Source of the DNA: Bacillus sp. NP157 | Lineage (GTDB): Bacteria > Pseudomonadota > Gammaproteobacteria > Xanthomonadales > Rhodanobacteraceae | Reading direction: 5' to 3' | Length of the DNA stretch: 64,000 bases | Assembly: GCA_018889975.1 (NCBI GenBank) | Contig: CP076546.1 | Span: 806,001 to 870,000 of the forward strand | Notes under the pieces: generated by a model | The model's input: the letters and a program-made list of their open reading frames with translations, nothing else | Database searches by the model: none | Told to the model about the DNA's origin: nothing | Program-made: the position numbers and the translations under genes | Part shown: piece after piece, positions 1 to 8,488 of the stretch | Layout of the letters: every line of letters begins with the position of its first letter | Numbering within the stretch: position 1 is the stretch's first letter

Positions 1-44
1 GTGGGGGTGTCATAATTGGCCATCTTAAGGATCTCCTCATCCCC

Positions 45-1130
<1,086 letters not shown>

Positions 1131-1189
1131 TTGGTGGCGTGTTCGCCGCCGTTCCGATACCTTTCCCGCTTCAGCGAGGGAGACCGTTA

Positions 1190-1756
1190 GTGAGCATCAA
1201 GTCCGACAAGTGGATCCGCCGCATGGCCGAGCAGCACGGCATGATCGAGCCGTACGAACCCGGCCAGGTCAGGGAGCGCGACGGCCACCGCCTCGTGTCG
1301 TATGGCACGTCCAGCTATGGCTACGACGTTCGCTGCGCCGACGAGTTCAAGGTGTTCACCAACATCAACTCCACCATCGTCGACCCCAAGGCCTTCGACA
1401 AGGGCAGCTTCGTCGACATCAAGTCGGACGTCTGCATCATCCCGCCCAATTCGTTCGCGCTGGCCCGCACCGTTGAGTACTTCCGCATCCCGCGCAACGT
1501 GCTCACCATCTGCCTGGGCAAGAGCACCTACGCGCGCTGCGGCATCATCGTGAACGTCACCCCGCTCGAGCCCGAGTGGGAAGGCCATGTCACGCTGGAA
1601 TTTTCGAACACCACGCCGCTGCCCGCGAAAATCTACGCCAACGAAGGCGTGGCGCAGATGCTGTTCCTGGAGTCCGACGAGGTCTGCGAAGTGTCCTACG
1701 CCGACCGGGGTGGCAAGTACCAGGGCCAGCGTGGCGTGACCCTGCCGAGCACCTGA
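1190..1756 (+). CDS. dcd: dCTP deaminase
   Basis: 188 residues from a GTG start, the usual Dcd length. It deaminates dCTP to dUTP and so supplies dUMP for thymidylate synthesis. The N-terminus [18 protein letters not shown] and the motifs SSYGYDVR and [15 protein letters not shown] are diagnostic of the trimeric dUTPase/Dcd fold and its active site. The frame stays open upstream to 1139, but GTG at 1190 is preceded by AGGGAGA about six bases away and matches the family start. It follows apbC by about 60 bp and may be co-transcribed with it. Confidence 0.95.
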   Translation: MSIKSDKWIRRMAEQHGMIEPYEPGQVRERDGHRLVSYGTSSYGYDVRCADEFKVFTNINSTIVDPKAFDKGSFVDIKSDVCIIPPNSFALARTVEYFRIPRNVLTICLGKSTYARCGIIVNVTPLEPEWEGHVTLEFSNTTPLPAKIYANEGVAQMLFLESDEVCEVSYADRGGKYQGQRGVTLPST

Positions 1757-1842
1757 ACGCTTTTTCGTGTCGCATCCGCGCCCGACACGACGGCGCGGTA
1801 GACTTTCCTTTTCCGCCGTTCCACCGATCCACGGAGACACGC

Positions 1843-2334
1843 ATGATCCGAGTTCCCACCCTGATGGCCCGCGCCGCCGCGGCGATCCTCCTCGCCAGCA
1901 TGCTGGTGCTTGCCGGCTGCCATCGTGGCTCCTCGAAGACGGACCACGTCAGCACCGCGCAGGGCCAGTTCGACTACACGATCGAGGCCTACAAGAGCGG
2001 CCAGTTCAAGGTCGACGGTGCCGTGCTGTCGGCATCCGACACCGGTAGCCACTTCGCCTACATGAAGGACCAGGGCAAGCTGCCGAAGACGGTGCTGCTG
2101 CTGCCCAGCGACGACTCCAAGATCCGCGACAACCACCTGGGCTTCATGGCCCGCATGGCGCTGGATTACGGCTTCGCCGTGTACTACGACAAGAAGGGCG
2201 AACTCGTCCGCCTGAACGCCGTCGAAAGCGAAGCCCGCCAGCTGGAAGACACCCCGCACAAGGCCGACCTGCCCGACCGCATGAAGGGCAAGGACGCGTC
2301 CAGCGGCGCCTACGACCCGCAGACGCAGCAGTAA
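1843..2334 (+). CDS. Putative lipoprotein of unknown function
   Basis: 163 residues. The N-terminus has a basic start, a hydrophobic run and a lipobox LAGC with the modified Cys at about residue 26, so a lipid-anchored envelope protein is expected. The mature part is acidic and mixed, with repeated Asp-Lys pairs, and contains no enzyme motif I recognise. ATG 1843 is chosen because the signal peptide begins there; the longer open frame overlaps dcd. It ends at a strong bidirectional terminator. Probably conserved in close relatives; function unknown. Confidence 0.75.
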   Translation: MIRVPTLMARAAAAILLASMLVLAGCHRGSSKTDHVSTAQGQFDYTIEAYKSGQFKVDGAVLSASDTGSHFAYMKDQGKLPKTVLLLPSDDSKIRDNHLGFMARMALDYGFAVYYDKKGELVRLNAVESEARQLEDTPHKADLPDRMKGKDASSGAYDPQTQQ

Positions 2335-2337
2335 GCG

Positions 2338-2368
2338 AAAAGGCCGGCGCAAGCCGGCCTTTTTCATT
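2338..2368. terminator. Bidirectional Rho-independent terminator
   Basis: Perfect 11-bp stem AAAAGGCCGGC / GCCGGCCTTTT (2338-2348 and 2353-2363) with a GCAA loop and T runs on both strands. It lies between the convergent lipoprotein gene and the HIT gene and can serve both. Confidence 0.9.
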
Positions 2369-2779
2369 TCAGTCGATGTGCAGGGCCGCCTTCAACGTCG
2401 CGGCCACGCGATCGATATCCTCATAGGCCCCGGCCTTTCCGGACCCCCACACCGGCCCCGGCCACGCCGCATCGCCCTCGACGCGCGCCACCACGTGCAC
2501 GTGCAGCTGGCGGACGATGTTCCCCAGCGCACCGATATTGAGCTTGTCGCAGGGCCCGGTCGCACGCAGCGCGGCGCCGGCGAGGTCGACCTCGCGCCAC
2601 AGCGTGGCCCGGTCTGCCTCGGCCAGGTCGGCCACTTCGACCAGCCCCGCCTGGCGCGGTACCAGCACCAGCCAGGCAAACCGGCTATCGCGCATCAGCA
2701 ATACGCGGCATAGCGGCAGGTCGCCGACGACGACCGTGTCGCCGGCAAGCCGTGGATCCAGTTCGAACGACGCGCTCAC
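2369..2779 (-). CDS. HIT-family (histidine triad-like) hydrolase
   Basis: 136 residues from a GTG start. The C-terminal half has the histidine-triad signature QLHVHVVAR (H93, H95) followed by DAAWPGPVWG, typical of a bacterial HIT subgroup predicted to hydrolyse nucleotide-phosphoramidate or similar bonds. In the classical pattern a third His would stand at V97; here it is Val. The GTG overlaps the TGA of the upstream hydrolase gene (GTGA, 2776-2779), so the two are likely translationally coupled. Substrate unknown. Confidence 0.85.
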   Translation of the reverse strand: MSASFELDPRLAGDTVVVGDLPLCRVLLMRDSRFAWLVLVPRQAGLVEVADLAEADRATLWREVDLAGAALRATGPCDKLNIGALGNIVRQLHVHVVARVEGDAAWPGPVWGSGKAGAYEDIDRVAATLKAALHID

Positions 2780-3447
2780 GCCAGTTCGCGGGCGAAGAAG
2801 GCGAGGGTGCGTTCCCAGGCGAGCGTCGCGCTGGGTTCGTCGTAGCTGCCGCGCACGTCGCAATTGAAGCCGTGGTCGGCCGGGTAGACCCAGGTGTCCA
2901 TTTCCGGCTTGAGCTCGCGGTGCTTTTCCACCATCTCCGGCGGGATGGAGTGGTCGCGTTCGCCGAAGTGGAAGATCACGTTGGCCTTGGCCGGTTCGCT
3001 GAGGAACGGCACGTCGCGCGAGCCGTAGTAGCTGGACGAGGGCAGGGCCAGGCGCAGCGCGGCGAGCATGGCGACGGTGCCGCCCCAGCAGTAGCCGACG
3101 GTGCCGACCTTTACCTTGTAGGTGTCGGCGAGGTAGGCGGCGGCGATGCCGACGTCCTGCTGGGGGCGGAGCAGGCCGAGTTCGGCGACCTTTTTCACGC
3201 CCTTGGTCATGCCTTCCTGGTCGTAGCCGGTTTCGACGCCTTTCTCGACCGGGTCGAACAGGGCTGGGGCGAGGGCGACGTAGCCTTCGGCGGCGAAGCG
3301 GTCGGCGATGCTGCGGATGTGGGCGTTGACGCCGAAGATTTCCTGGATGACGACGATGGCGCCGCGCGGGGTGCCGGTGGGTTCGGCGAGGTAGGCGTCC
3401 ATGCTTTCGTGCGGGCGGGAGGTGTCGAGGATCAGGGTGTGACCCAT
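2776..3447 (-). CDS. Dienelactone hydrolase family protein
   Basis: 223 residues, alpha/beta-hydrolase fold. The nucleophile elbow is GYCWGG with Cys120 in place of Ser, as in dienelactone hydrolases. The candidate catalytic acid is D165 (GERDHS) and the His is H192 (DHGFNC). No signal peptide, so cytosolic. ATG 3447 is chosen because it matches the family start; the open frame upstream runs into repeat DNA. No catechol-pathway genes are nearby, so the substrate is open; many members act on unknown esters or lactones. It is the first gene of a pair with the HIT gene. Confidence 0.88.
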   Translation of the reverse strand: MGHTLILDTSRPHESMDAYLAEPTGTPRGAIVVIQEIFGVNAHIRSIADRFAAEGYVALAPALFDPVEKGVETGYDQEGMTKGVKKVAELGLLRPQQDVGIAAAYLADTYKVKVGTVGYCWGGTVAMLAALRLALPSSSYYGSRDVPFLSEPAKANVIFHFGERDHSIPPEMVEKHRELKPEMDTWVYPADHGFNCDVRGSYDEPSATLAWERTLAFFARELA

Positions 3448-3823
3448 GGGGGAATCTCCGGATTGGTTGAGAGCGATCCCGCAAGCGTACCAAGCCAGAC
3501 CGGTTGCCGCTTCGCGGCCGTGCCTCACGGCCTCCGGCCGAACCTCGGCCCTGTAGGAGCGCGCCTGCGCGCGATGTCGTCCCCGCGGCGCTCGAACGTG
3601 GCCGCAGGATAGCCCTCGGTGCCTACCCTCGCTGCTCAGACAGGTCCTCCGCGCTCGACAAGGGTGGCCGCAGCCGCGGCCCATGTACCTAATCAGCCTT
3701 CGGCTGCTCGCTTGTGCGGAACTCGCCTCGAGGGTAGGCACCGAGGGCTCTCCTCATCCTTGCCGCGAACGGGGTGTGACAGCCGCGGTATCGGCATCCC
3801 CGACGCAGCGGCAGCTCTCGTAG
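3448..3823. repeat. Intergenic REP composite: REP, 139-bp element A, left half of interrupted REP
   Basis: No gene seen. A REP palindrome lies at 3553-3574 (GTAGGAGCGCGCCTGCGCGC core). A spacer containing GCGGCGCTCG follows, then element A at 3611-3749 in plus orientation. Its 21-bp arms (3611-3631 and 3729-3749) are perfectly complementary. A flank then leads to a second REP, which the IS110 element breaks after position 3823. The same REP-element-REP order, with homologous flanks, recurs intact at 62069-62357. Confidence 0.85.
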
Positions 3824-3838
3824 ATACTCTCTTCCCGG

Positions 3839-4834
3839 TCAACCCTGCCTAAGGTGCTCTGGGCTAAAAAGCTTGGTGACGTCGAAGTTTTCGTTGTCGC
3901 GCAGGCAAGCCCAGAGCCCGGTGAGGTATTTGCGCATGACTGCCGCGAGGGCCTGGCGCTTGGCCTTTCCGCGACGAAGCAGCTGTTCGTAGAAGGCTTT
4001 GACCAAGGGGTCGTAGCGCACGGCAACCAGCGCAGGCATGTACATGCCTGCGCGCAGGTAGGTGTTTCCGCCCTTGCTTAGCCGCGGCCGTCCGTGGACG
4101 CTCGTGCCCGATTGGGTGTGACAAACGTCCAGGCCCGCATGGCGGCTGACCTGCGGCGCTTTCATAGTGCTGGGAAGCATGGCCAGTTCAGCGAGTACCG
4201 CCATCGCCGAGACCTCGGCGATGCCCGGGGCTGCGGTCATGTGGCGAAGCTGGGCTTGGCGCACCGGATCGGTGTCGATCTGCTGGCGCATCGCACCGCG
4301 CAGGCGTTCGATGCGCCGATCGAGGGTGGCGACGGCCTCGGTTTCGTCCTCGAGCAGCAGCACATGCGTGCCCTTCTTGGCAGTCAGGGCGTGCAGGCGG
4401 TTCTTCGCGCGGACCCGCTCCCCCAACAGCCGGTTCACCTGCCGTCCCAGGTCCCGCAGGGCCAGGTCCGCCTGCTCCGGTGCGATCCAGCGTGCCGGCT
4501 TGAGCGCCTCGCCATACTCGGCAAGCAACCCCGCATCGATCGTGTCGGTCTTGGTGCCCTTGAGCTTGAGCTGGGCGAACCGCTTGGCACTGCGCGGGTT
4601 GATGACCGAGACCGGCAATCCAGCCCGATCCAGCGCGATGGCCAGGTCCAGGTGATAGATCCCGGTCGCTTCCATCACCACCCAGGAAGGCCGTAAATCC
4701 AGAAGCTTCCTGGCCAGCCGTGCATGTCCTGCCGGGGTTTGCTCGAACTTCCCCAGCGCAACACCCTTGCCGTTGTCATACGAGGCCACGGCGCAGTCGC
4801 GCGCGCTGACGTCCAATCCGATCGACATGACCAT
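3839..4834 (-). CDS. IS110-family transposase (DEDD bridge recombinase)
   Basis: 331 residues, full length. The N-terminal RuvC-like DEDD domain has D8 (GLDVS), E55 (VVMEATG), and D97 with D100 (KTDTIDA). A helical middle follows, then the C-terminal Tnp_20 domain with AGLDVCHTQSGTSVHGR, where a serine around S245 is expected to be the nucleophile. The family excises and integrates its element through a circular form, guided by a structured RNA from the element's own end. Met3 at 4828 is an alternative start. The stop codon overlaps the TTGACC that would serve as -35 in the circle. All catalytic residues are present. Confidence 0.93.
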   Translation of the reverse strand: MVMSIGLDVSARDCAVASYDNGKGVALGKFEQTPAGHARLARKLLDLRPSWVVMEATGIYHLDLAIALDRAGLPVSVINPRSAKRFAQLKLKGTKTDTIDAGLLAEYGEALKPARWIAPEQADLALRDLGRQVNRLLGERVRAKNRLHALTAKKGTHVLLLEDETEAVATLDRRIERLRGAMRQQIDTDPVRQAQLRHMTAAPGIAEVSAMAVLAELAMLPSTMKAPQVSRHAGLDVCHTQSGTSVHGRPRLSKGGNTYLRAGMYMPALVAVRYDPLVKAFYEQLLRRGKAKRQALAAVMRKYLTGLWACLRDNENFDVTKLFSPEHLRQG

Positions 4835-4888
4835 CCCTTACATCCTCCGCGAGTTAGCGTGAGAATGGATCCGGCTCCCCGACCCCGC

Positions 4889-5056
4889 ATTTTTTGCCCC
4901 TGCAACCTTGTATGCGAAGTCCCTCGCGGGCTTCTGGATACTCTCCGCAGTTGGCAATGGGGCGGGGGCCACTCTACAGGCGAAGTCAGGAACATCCTGC
5001 TTCAAGGAGCGCGCGGCCTCCCCGGAATCCTTCGCACACCCCCCGGATGGGAGGCA
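4889..5056 (-). ncRNA. Putative bridge RNA of the IS110 element
   Basis: Read on the minus strand. A 5' hairpin CCTCCC-ATCC-GGGGGG (5054-5039) comes first. The target loop has a basal stem of GGGG and GGCC (5023-5015) with GGCC and CCC (4970-4964), a left guide GCGCGCTCCT (5014-5005), a distal hairpin (5003-4982) and a right guide CCTGTAG (4980-4974). The donor loop has basal stems CTGC/GCAG-type and TTGCC/GGCAA, a left guide GAGAGTATC (4945-4937), a distal hairpin (4934-4916) and a right guide ATACAAG (4913-4907). Target guides match the REP around core CT. Donor guides match the element's own ends (3823-3831 and 5065-5071). Both distal hairpins share GAAG...CTTC with one bulged A. Ends of the RNA are estimates; size and order agree with the IS621 bridge RNA. 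Confidence 0.8.
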
Positions 5057-5071
5057 CCGCCAAGATACAAG

Positions 5072-5547
5072 GAGCGCGCCTGCGCGCGAACAGCCGACGG
5101 AGCGGTTTAGCCGGAATGTTTGTAACTGACTCGCCGGAGCGTTCTGAACTTCAGTCGAAACGATGGTTTTGGCTTCACAGTCGAATGCTACCGAATCCGC
5201 GTTCGCGCGCAGGCGCGCTCCTACAAAGCCGTCGGGTCGCCAGGCAGGGCCACGGTGCGCCACTCCACCCGTCGCGGCAGGCGCGCTCCTGCAGACAAGG
5301 CTTGCGGCGGGCTGCAAGAACAGACCTTGGCGCCCACCCTCGAGGCGAGTTCCGCACAAGTGAGCGGCCGCAGGCCGATAGATGCATGGGCCGCGGCTGC
5401 GGCCACCCTTATCGAGCGCGGAGGACCTGTCTGAGCAGCGAGGGTGGGCGCCGAGGGCTGGTCCTGCGACCACGCCCGAGCGCCGCGGGTCCTGCGACCA
5501 CGCCCGAGCGCCGCGGGTCCCGCGACCACGCCCGAGCGAGGAGGGGC
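5072..5547. repeat. REP right half, REP, 133-bp element B and 28-bp tandem repeats
   Basis: No gene seen. 5072-5089 is the right half of the REP split by the IS. A flank homologous to 62358-62420 follows. A minus-oriented REP is at 5203-5224 and a partial one near 5276-5295. Element B spans 5325-5457 in minus orientation, with arms of the GGCGCCC type paired to GGGCGCC. Directly after it a 28-bp unit starting CCTGCGACCACGCCCGAGCG occurs at 5463-5490 and 5491-5518, with a partial third copy to 5540, ending just before the rimO promoter. Confidence 0.85.
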
Positions 5548-5553
5548 TATAAT
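5548..5553 (+). promoter_or_regulatory. Likely -10 element of rimO
   Basis: Perfect TATAAT 30 bp before the rimO ATG, directly downstream of the 28-bp tandem repeats. No good TTGACA-like -35 lies 16-18 bp upstream, because that position is occupied by repeat sequence. Confidence 0.55.
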
Positions 5554-5582
5554 GTTGGGTTTCCCCTCTCGGTACCCAGGCA

Positions 5583-6905
5583 ATGGCTCAGGCCGCACAG
5601 ACCCAGAAGATCGGATTCGTCAGCCTTGGCTGCCCGAAGGCGCTCGTCGATTCCGAACGCATCCTCACCCAGCTCAAGGTCGAGGGCTACGAAATCGTAC
5701 CCAGCTACGACGCGGCCGACGCCGTGGTCGTCAACACCTGTGGTTTCATCGACTCGGCGGTGCAGGAGTCGCTCGATGCCATCGGCGAGGCGCTGCATGA
5801 GAACGGCAAGGTCATCGTCACCGGTTGCCTGGGCAAGCGTTCGGAGCTGATTCGCGATAGCTATCCGGAAGTGCTGTCGATCAGTGGCCCGGCGGACTAT
5901 GCCTCGGTGATGAGCGCGGTGCACACGGCGCTGCCGCCGGCGCGTAACAAGTTCCTCGACCTGGTGCCGGATACCGGCATCAAGCTCACCCCGAAGCACT
6001 ACGCGTACCTGAAGATTTCCGAGGGCTGCAACCATCGTTGCAGCTTCTGCATCATCCCGTCGATGCGTGGCGACCTCGTCAGCCGTCCGGTTGACCAGGT
6101 GCTGATGGAAGCGGAGAAGCTGGTCCGCGGTGGCGTGAAGGAATTGCTCGTCATCTCGCAGGACACCAGTGCCTACGGTGTCGACATGCGTTACGCCGAG
6201 CGTGAGTGGCGTGGCAAGTCGTACCGCACGCGCATGACCGAACTGTGCGAAGGGCTTTCCGAGCTTGGCGTGTGGACGCGCCTGCACTACGTGTACCCGT
6301 ACCCGCACGTCGACGAAGTCATGCCGCTGATGGCGGAGGGCAAGATCCTTCCGTACCTCGACATCCCGTTCCAGCACGCCAGCCCGCGCCTGCTGAAGCT
6401 GATGAAGCGTCCGGGCAACGTGGACAAGACCCTCGAGCGCATCCAGAACTGGCGTCGCCAGGTGCCGGACCTGACCCTGCGCAGCACCTTCATCGTGGGC
6501 TTCCCGGGCGAGACCGACGCCGAGTTCAACGAGCTGCTCGACTTCCTGCGTGCCGCCGAACTCGATCGCGTGGGTGCGTTTGCCTACTCGCCGGTCGACG
6601 GTGCGAAGGCCAACGAGCTGCCGGGCCAGGTCGACGAAGAGCTCAAGGAAGATCGCCTGGAGCAGTTCATGGCGGTGCAGGCCGAGATTTCCGCGGCGAA
6701 GCTGCAGCGCAAGGTCGGTAAGACCGTGAAGGTGCTGGTCGATGAAATCGACGCCGATGGTGCGTGGGGCCGTTCCAGCGCGGATGCGCCGGAGATCGAC
6801 GGTGCCGTGCGCATCGACGACGGCCAGCTGCTCAAGCCGGGCCAGTTCGTCGACGTGATCGTCGAAGAAGCCGACGCCCACGACCTCTACGGTCGCCTGG
6901 CGTAA
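5583..6905 (+). CDS. rimO: Ribosomal protein S12 methylthiotransferase RimO
   Basis: 440 residues, full family length. This radical-SAM enzyme methylthiolates the conserved Asp of ribosomal protein S12. Three domains are visible: an N-terminal UPF0004 domain with cluster cysteines C17, C53 and C82; a radical-SAM domain with [10 protein letters not shown] (C149, C153, C156) and [10 protein letters not shown]; and a C-terminal TRAM domain ([11 protein letters not shown]...[16 protein letters not shown]). RimO rather than MiaB is indicated by [12 protein letters not shown] and by YPYPHVDEV. The next gene starts five bases after its stop. Confidence 0.96.
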   Translation: MAQAAQTQKIGFVSLGCPKALVDSERILTQLKVEGYEIVPSYDAADAVVVNTCGFIDSAVQESLDAIGEALHENGKVIVTGCLGKRSELIRDSYPEVLSISGPADYASVMSAVHTALPPARNKFLDLVPDTGIKLTPKHYAYLKISEGCNHRCSFCIIPSMRGDLVSRPVDQVLMEAEKLVRGGVKELLVISQDTSAYGVDMRYAEREWRGKSYRTRMTELCEGLSELGVWTRLHYVYPYPHVDEVMPLMAEGKILPYLDIPFQHASPRLLKLMKRPGNVDKTLERIQNWRRQVPDLTLRSTFIVGFPGETDAEFNELLDFLRAAELDRVGAFAYSPVDGAKANELPGQVDEELKEDRLEQFMAVQAEISAAKLQRKVGKTVKVLVDEIDADGAWGRSSADAPEIDGAVRIDDGQLLKPGQFVDVIVEEADAHDLYGRLA

Positions 6906-6910
6906 CGTCC

Positions 6911-7783
6911 ATGCGGTACGTGGCGCCCACGCGCGACGCGTTCGATCGTCGCGTGCTCGCGGCGCCACCGTTGTCGCACTGGGGCGAGTTCTCAAGCTAT
7001 ATCGACGGTGATGCGTGGCCGGATGCGGCCGCGCTGAATGCGCTGTGGCCGGCCGATGCCGGCGTGCGCTTCGCCACCCAGGACAAGGCGTTGCTCGACG
7101 ATGGTCTGCACTACGAAGAGCGCATCGCCCGTGGTGCCATCGCCACGCGTCCGGAGAACTGGCACGACCTGTTCAATGCGTTTGCCTGGTTGCGCTATCC
7201 GACCTTGAAGCGCGCGTTGAATGCGCGGCAGGTCGCGGAGATCGGACGGATGGGTCCGCGCGAGCGTTCGCGCGCGCAGTGTGCGCTGACCCACTTCGAC
7301 GAAGCCGGCATCCTGGTCACGCTGCGCGATGCGGCGATGGTCGCGGCCTGGGATCGGCACGACTGGCATGCGCTGTTCTGGACACATCGCGAGGCCTGGC
7401 TACGTGGCGAGGCACGCGTTGAGATCTTTGGTCATGCCTTGCTGGAACACGCCCTTACGCCCGACAAGCTGCTGGTTGGCAAGGCGCTGGTGGTGCTCGA
7501 CGAGGGCGATGGCGTCGGCGTTGACGTCGGCGTCGGTGGTGGTGGCACTGGTACTGGCAGTCGCGGGCACGCAGACATCGTGACGATATGCGCCGAGGCG
7601 ATCGCGAGCGGCGCCATTCTCAACGACCCGCAGGAATTGCGTCCGCTACCCGTATCGGGCGTGCCGGGCTGGCACGAGGGCACCGGTGATGCCTCGTTCT
7701 ATCTCAGCGCCCCGTGCTTCCAGCCGGTAAGGGAAGGGCGGGTTTACCCGCCCGCCCTGGTGGCTTGTCAGAGCAAGCCGTGA
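6911..7783 (+). CDS. DUF3025-family protein
   Basis: 290 residues. The protein shows the DUF3025 pattern ENWHDLFNAFAWLRYPTLKRALNARQ and HDWHALFWTHREAW...FGHALLEHAL, known from gamma- and betaproteobacteria without an assigned function. No signal peptide or membrane segment. A Gly/Val/Asp-rich stretch at about residues 200-220 (GDGVGVDVGVGGGGTGTGS) looks like a simple-sequence insertion in a loop. ATG 6911 sits five bases after the rimO stop, so co-transcription is likely. Its 3' end overlaps the convergent response-regulator gene by 16 bp. Confidence 0.82.
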   Translation: MRYVAPTRDAFDRRVLAAPPLSHWGEFSSYIDGDAWPDAAALNALWPADAGVRFATQDKALLDDGLHYEERIARGAIATRPENWHDLFNAFAWLRYPTLKRALNARQVAEIGRMGPRERSRAQCALTHFDEAGILVTLRDAAMVAAWDRHDWHALFWTHREAWLRGEARVEIFGHALLEHALTPDKLLVGKALVVLDEGDGVGVDVGVGGGGTGTGSRGHADIVTICAEAIASGAILNDPQELRPLPVSGVPGWHEGTGDASFYLSAPCFQPVREGRVYPPALVACQSKP

Positions 7784-8403
7784 TCGCGCACGTAGTCGCC
7801 TAGCAGGCTGTCGTGGTCGACGCCGAGCTTGCGCATCGCATCACGCTTCTGCCGGCTGATGGTCTTCACCGACTTGCCTTCGCGGTCGGCGATCTGCTGG
7901 AGCGACATACCGGCGACGAAGGCCTTGATGACTTCCTTCTCACGCGGCGACAGCGGTGCGCCCGGCATCGCGACGGAGTTGTCGTCGGCTTCGTTGAGAA
8001 TATCCAGCAGGGTTTCGCTGAGATAAGTCTCACCGTCGCGCACCGCTTTCGCGGCGACCGCCAGTTCGTCCATCGGCGCGCGTTTGTCGACGATGCCGCG
8101 TGCCCCGCGGGCCAACATCGACTGTAGGGCCGCGGGCCGGTTGATCATCGTGAGGACGATGACGGCGAGGTGCGGATATTTCTCAGCAATGGTGTCGAGC
8201 AGGGCGAATCCGTCGTCCTGTCGATCGCTCGGCATGAGAAAATCCGTAATCACCACGTCGCAGGGACGGTCCGCCAGCATGGCGAGCAGTTCGTCCGCGG
8301 CTTTCGCCTCACCCACGACATCGATGTGTGCGTTACGCAGCGCGAGGGCGCCGCCTACGAGCACCAGTGGATGATCGTCTGCCAGAATCACGTTCAGTGG
8401 CAT
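7768..8403 (-). CDS. NarL/FixJ-type response regulator
   Basis: 211 residues. The receiver domain has the acidic pair D9-D10, phosphoacceptor D54 (VVITDFLMPS), Thr near 84 (VLTMI) and K107 (VDKRAP). The C-terminal LuxR-type helix-turn-helix reads LSPREKEVIKAFVAGMSLQQIADREGKS; because of the 20-residue limit only its key part is given here: SPREKEVIKAF and KTISRQK. The layout resembles RcsB, BvgA and EvgA. It is transcribed divergently from the hybrid kinase gene at 8489, 85 bp apart, and is its most likely phosphorelay output. Regulon unknown. Confidence 0.93.
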   Translation of the reverse strand: MPLNVILADDHPLVLVGGALALRNAHIDVVGEAKAADELLAMLADRPCDVVITDFLMPSDRQDDGFALLDTIAEKYPHLAVIVLTMINRPAALQSMLARGARGIVDKRAPMDELAVAAKAVRDGETYLSETLLDILNEADDNSVAMPGAPLSPREKEVIKAFVAGMSLQQIADREGKSVKTISRQKRDAMRKLGVDHDSLLGDYVRDHGLL

Positions 8404-8488
8404 GCCTTGTGTTCTCCTTCGTTCTGAGCGACGCCCGTGCGTTTCGATCCGATTATGCCCATGATGGTTCCCCCGACGAAGCCCGCCT

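Larger units (their letters stand above)
3824..5071 (-). mobile_element. Complete IS110-family insertion sequence inserted in a REP palindrome
   Basis: 1248 bp with one copy of the core dinucleotide counted. On the transposase strand the order is core CT (5071-5070), a long 5' non-coding end of about 235 bp, the transposase gene, a 15-bp 3' end, and core CT (3823-3822). There are no terminal inverted repeats, as usual for IS110. Ends were placed by comparison with the uninterrupted REP context at 62336: left sequence ...CTCTCGTAG and right sequence GAGCGCGCCTGCGCGCGA rejoin to a normal REP. If the ends join in a circle, TTGACC (3842-3837) and TATCTT (5067-5062) stand 17 bp apart, a plausible junction promoter for the bridge RNA and transposase. 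Full length and open, so possibly active. Confidence 0.88.

Noticed and set aside
3504-3852. Short proteins translated from the repeat composites (also at 24.3, 25.3, 40.4, 52.6 and 62.1 kb)
   Set aside because: Their similarity to each other comes from the DNA repeats. Frames differ between copies and no ribosome-binding site or codon pattern supports them.
5325-5540. CRISPR-like array
   Set aside because: The 28-bp units are directly adjacent without spacers, and the 139-bp elements are scattered and in both orientations; no cas genes.
5547-6995. Minus-strand frame opposite rimO
   Set aside because: Shadow frame; rimO shows all cluster cysteines and the TRAM domain in order.
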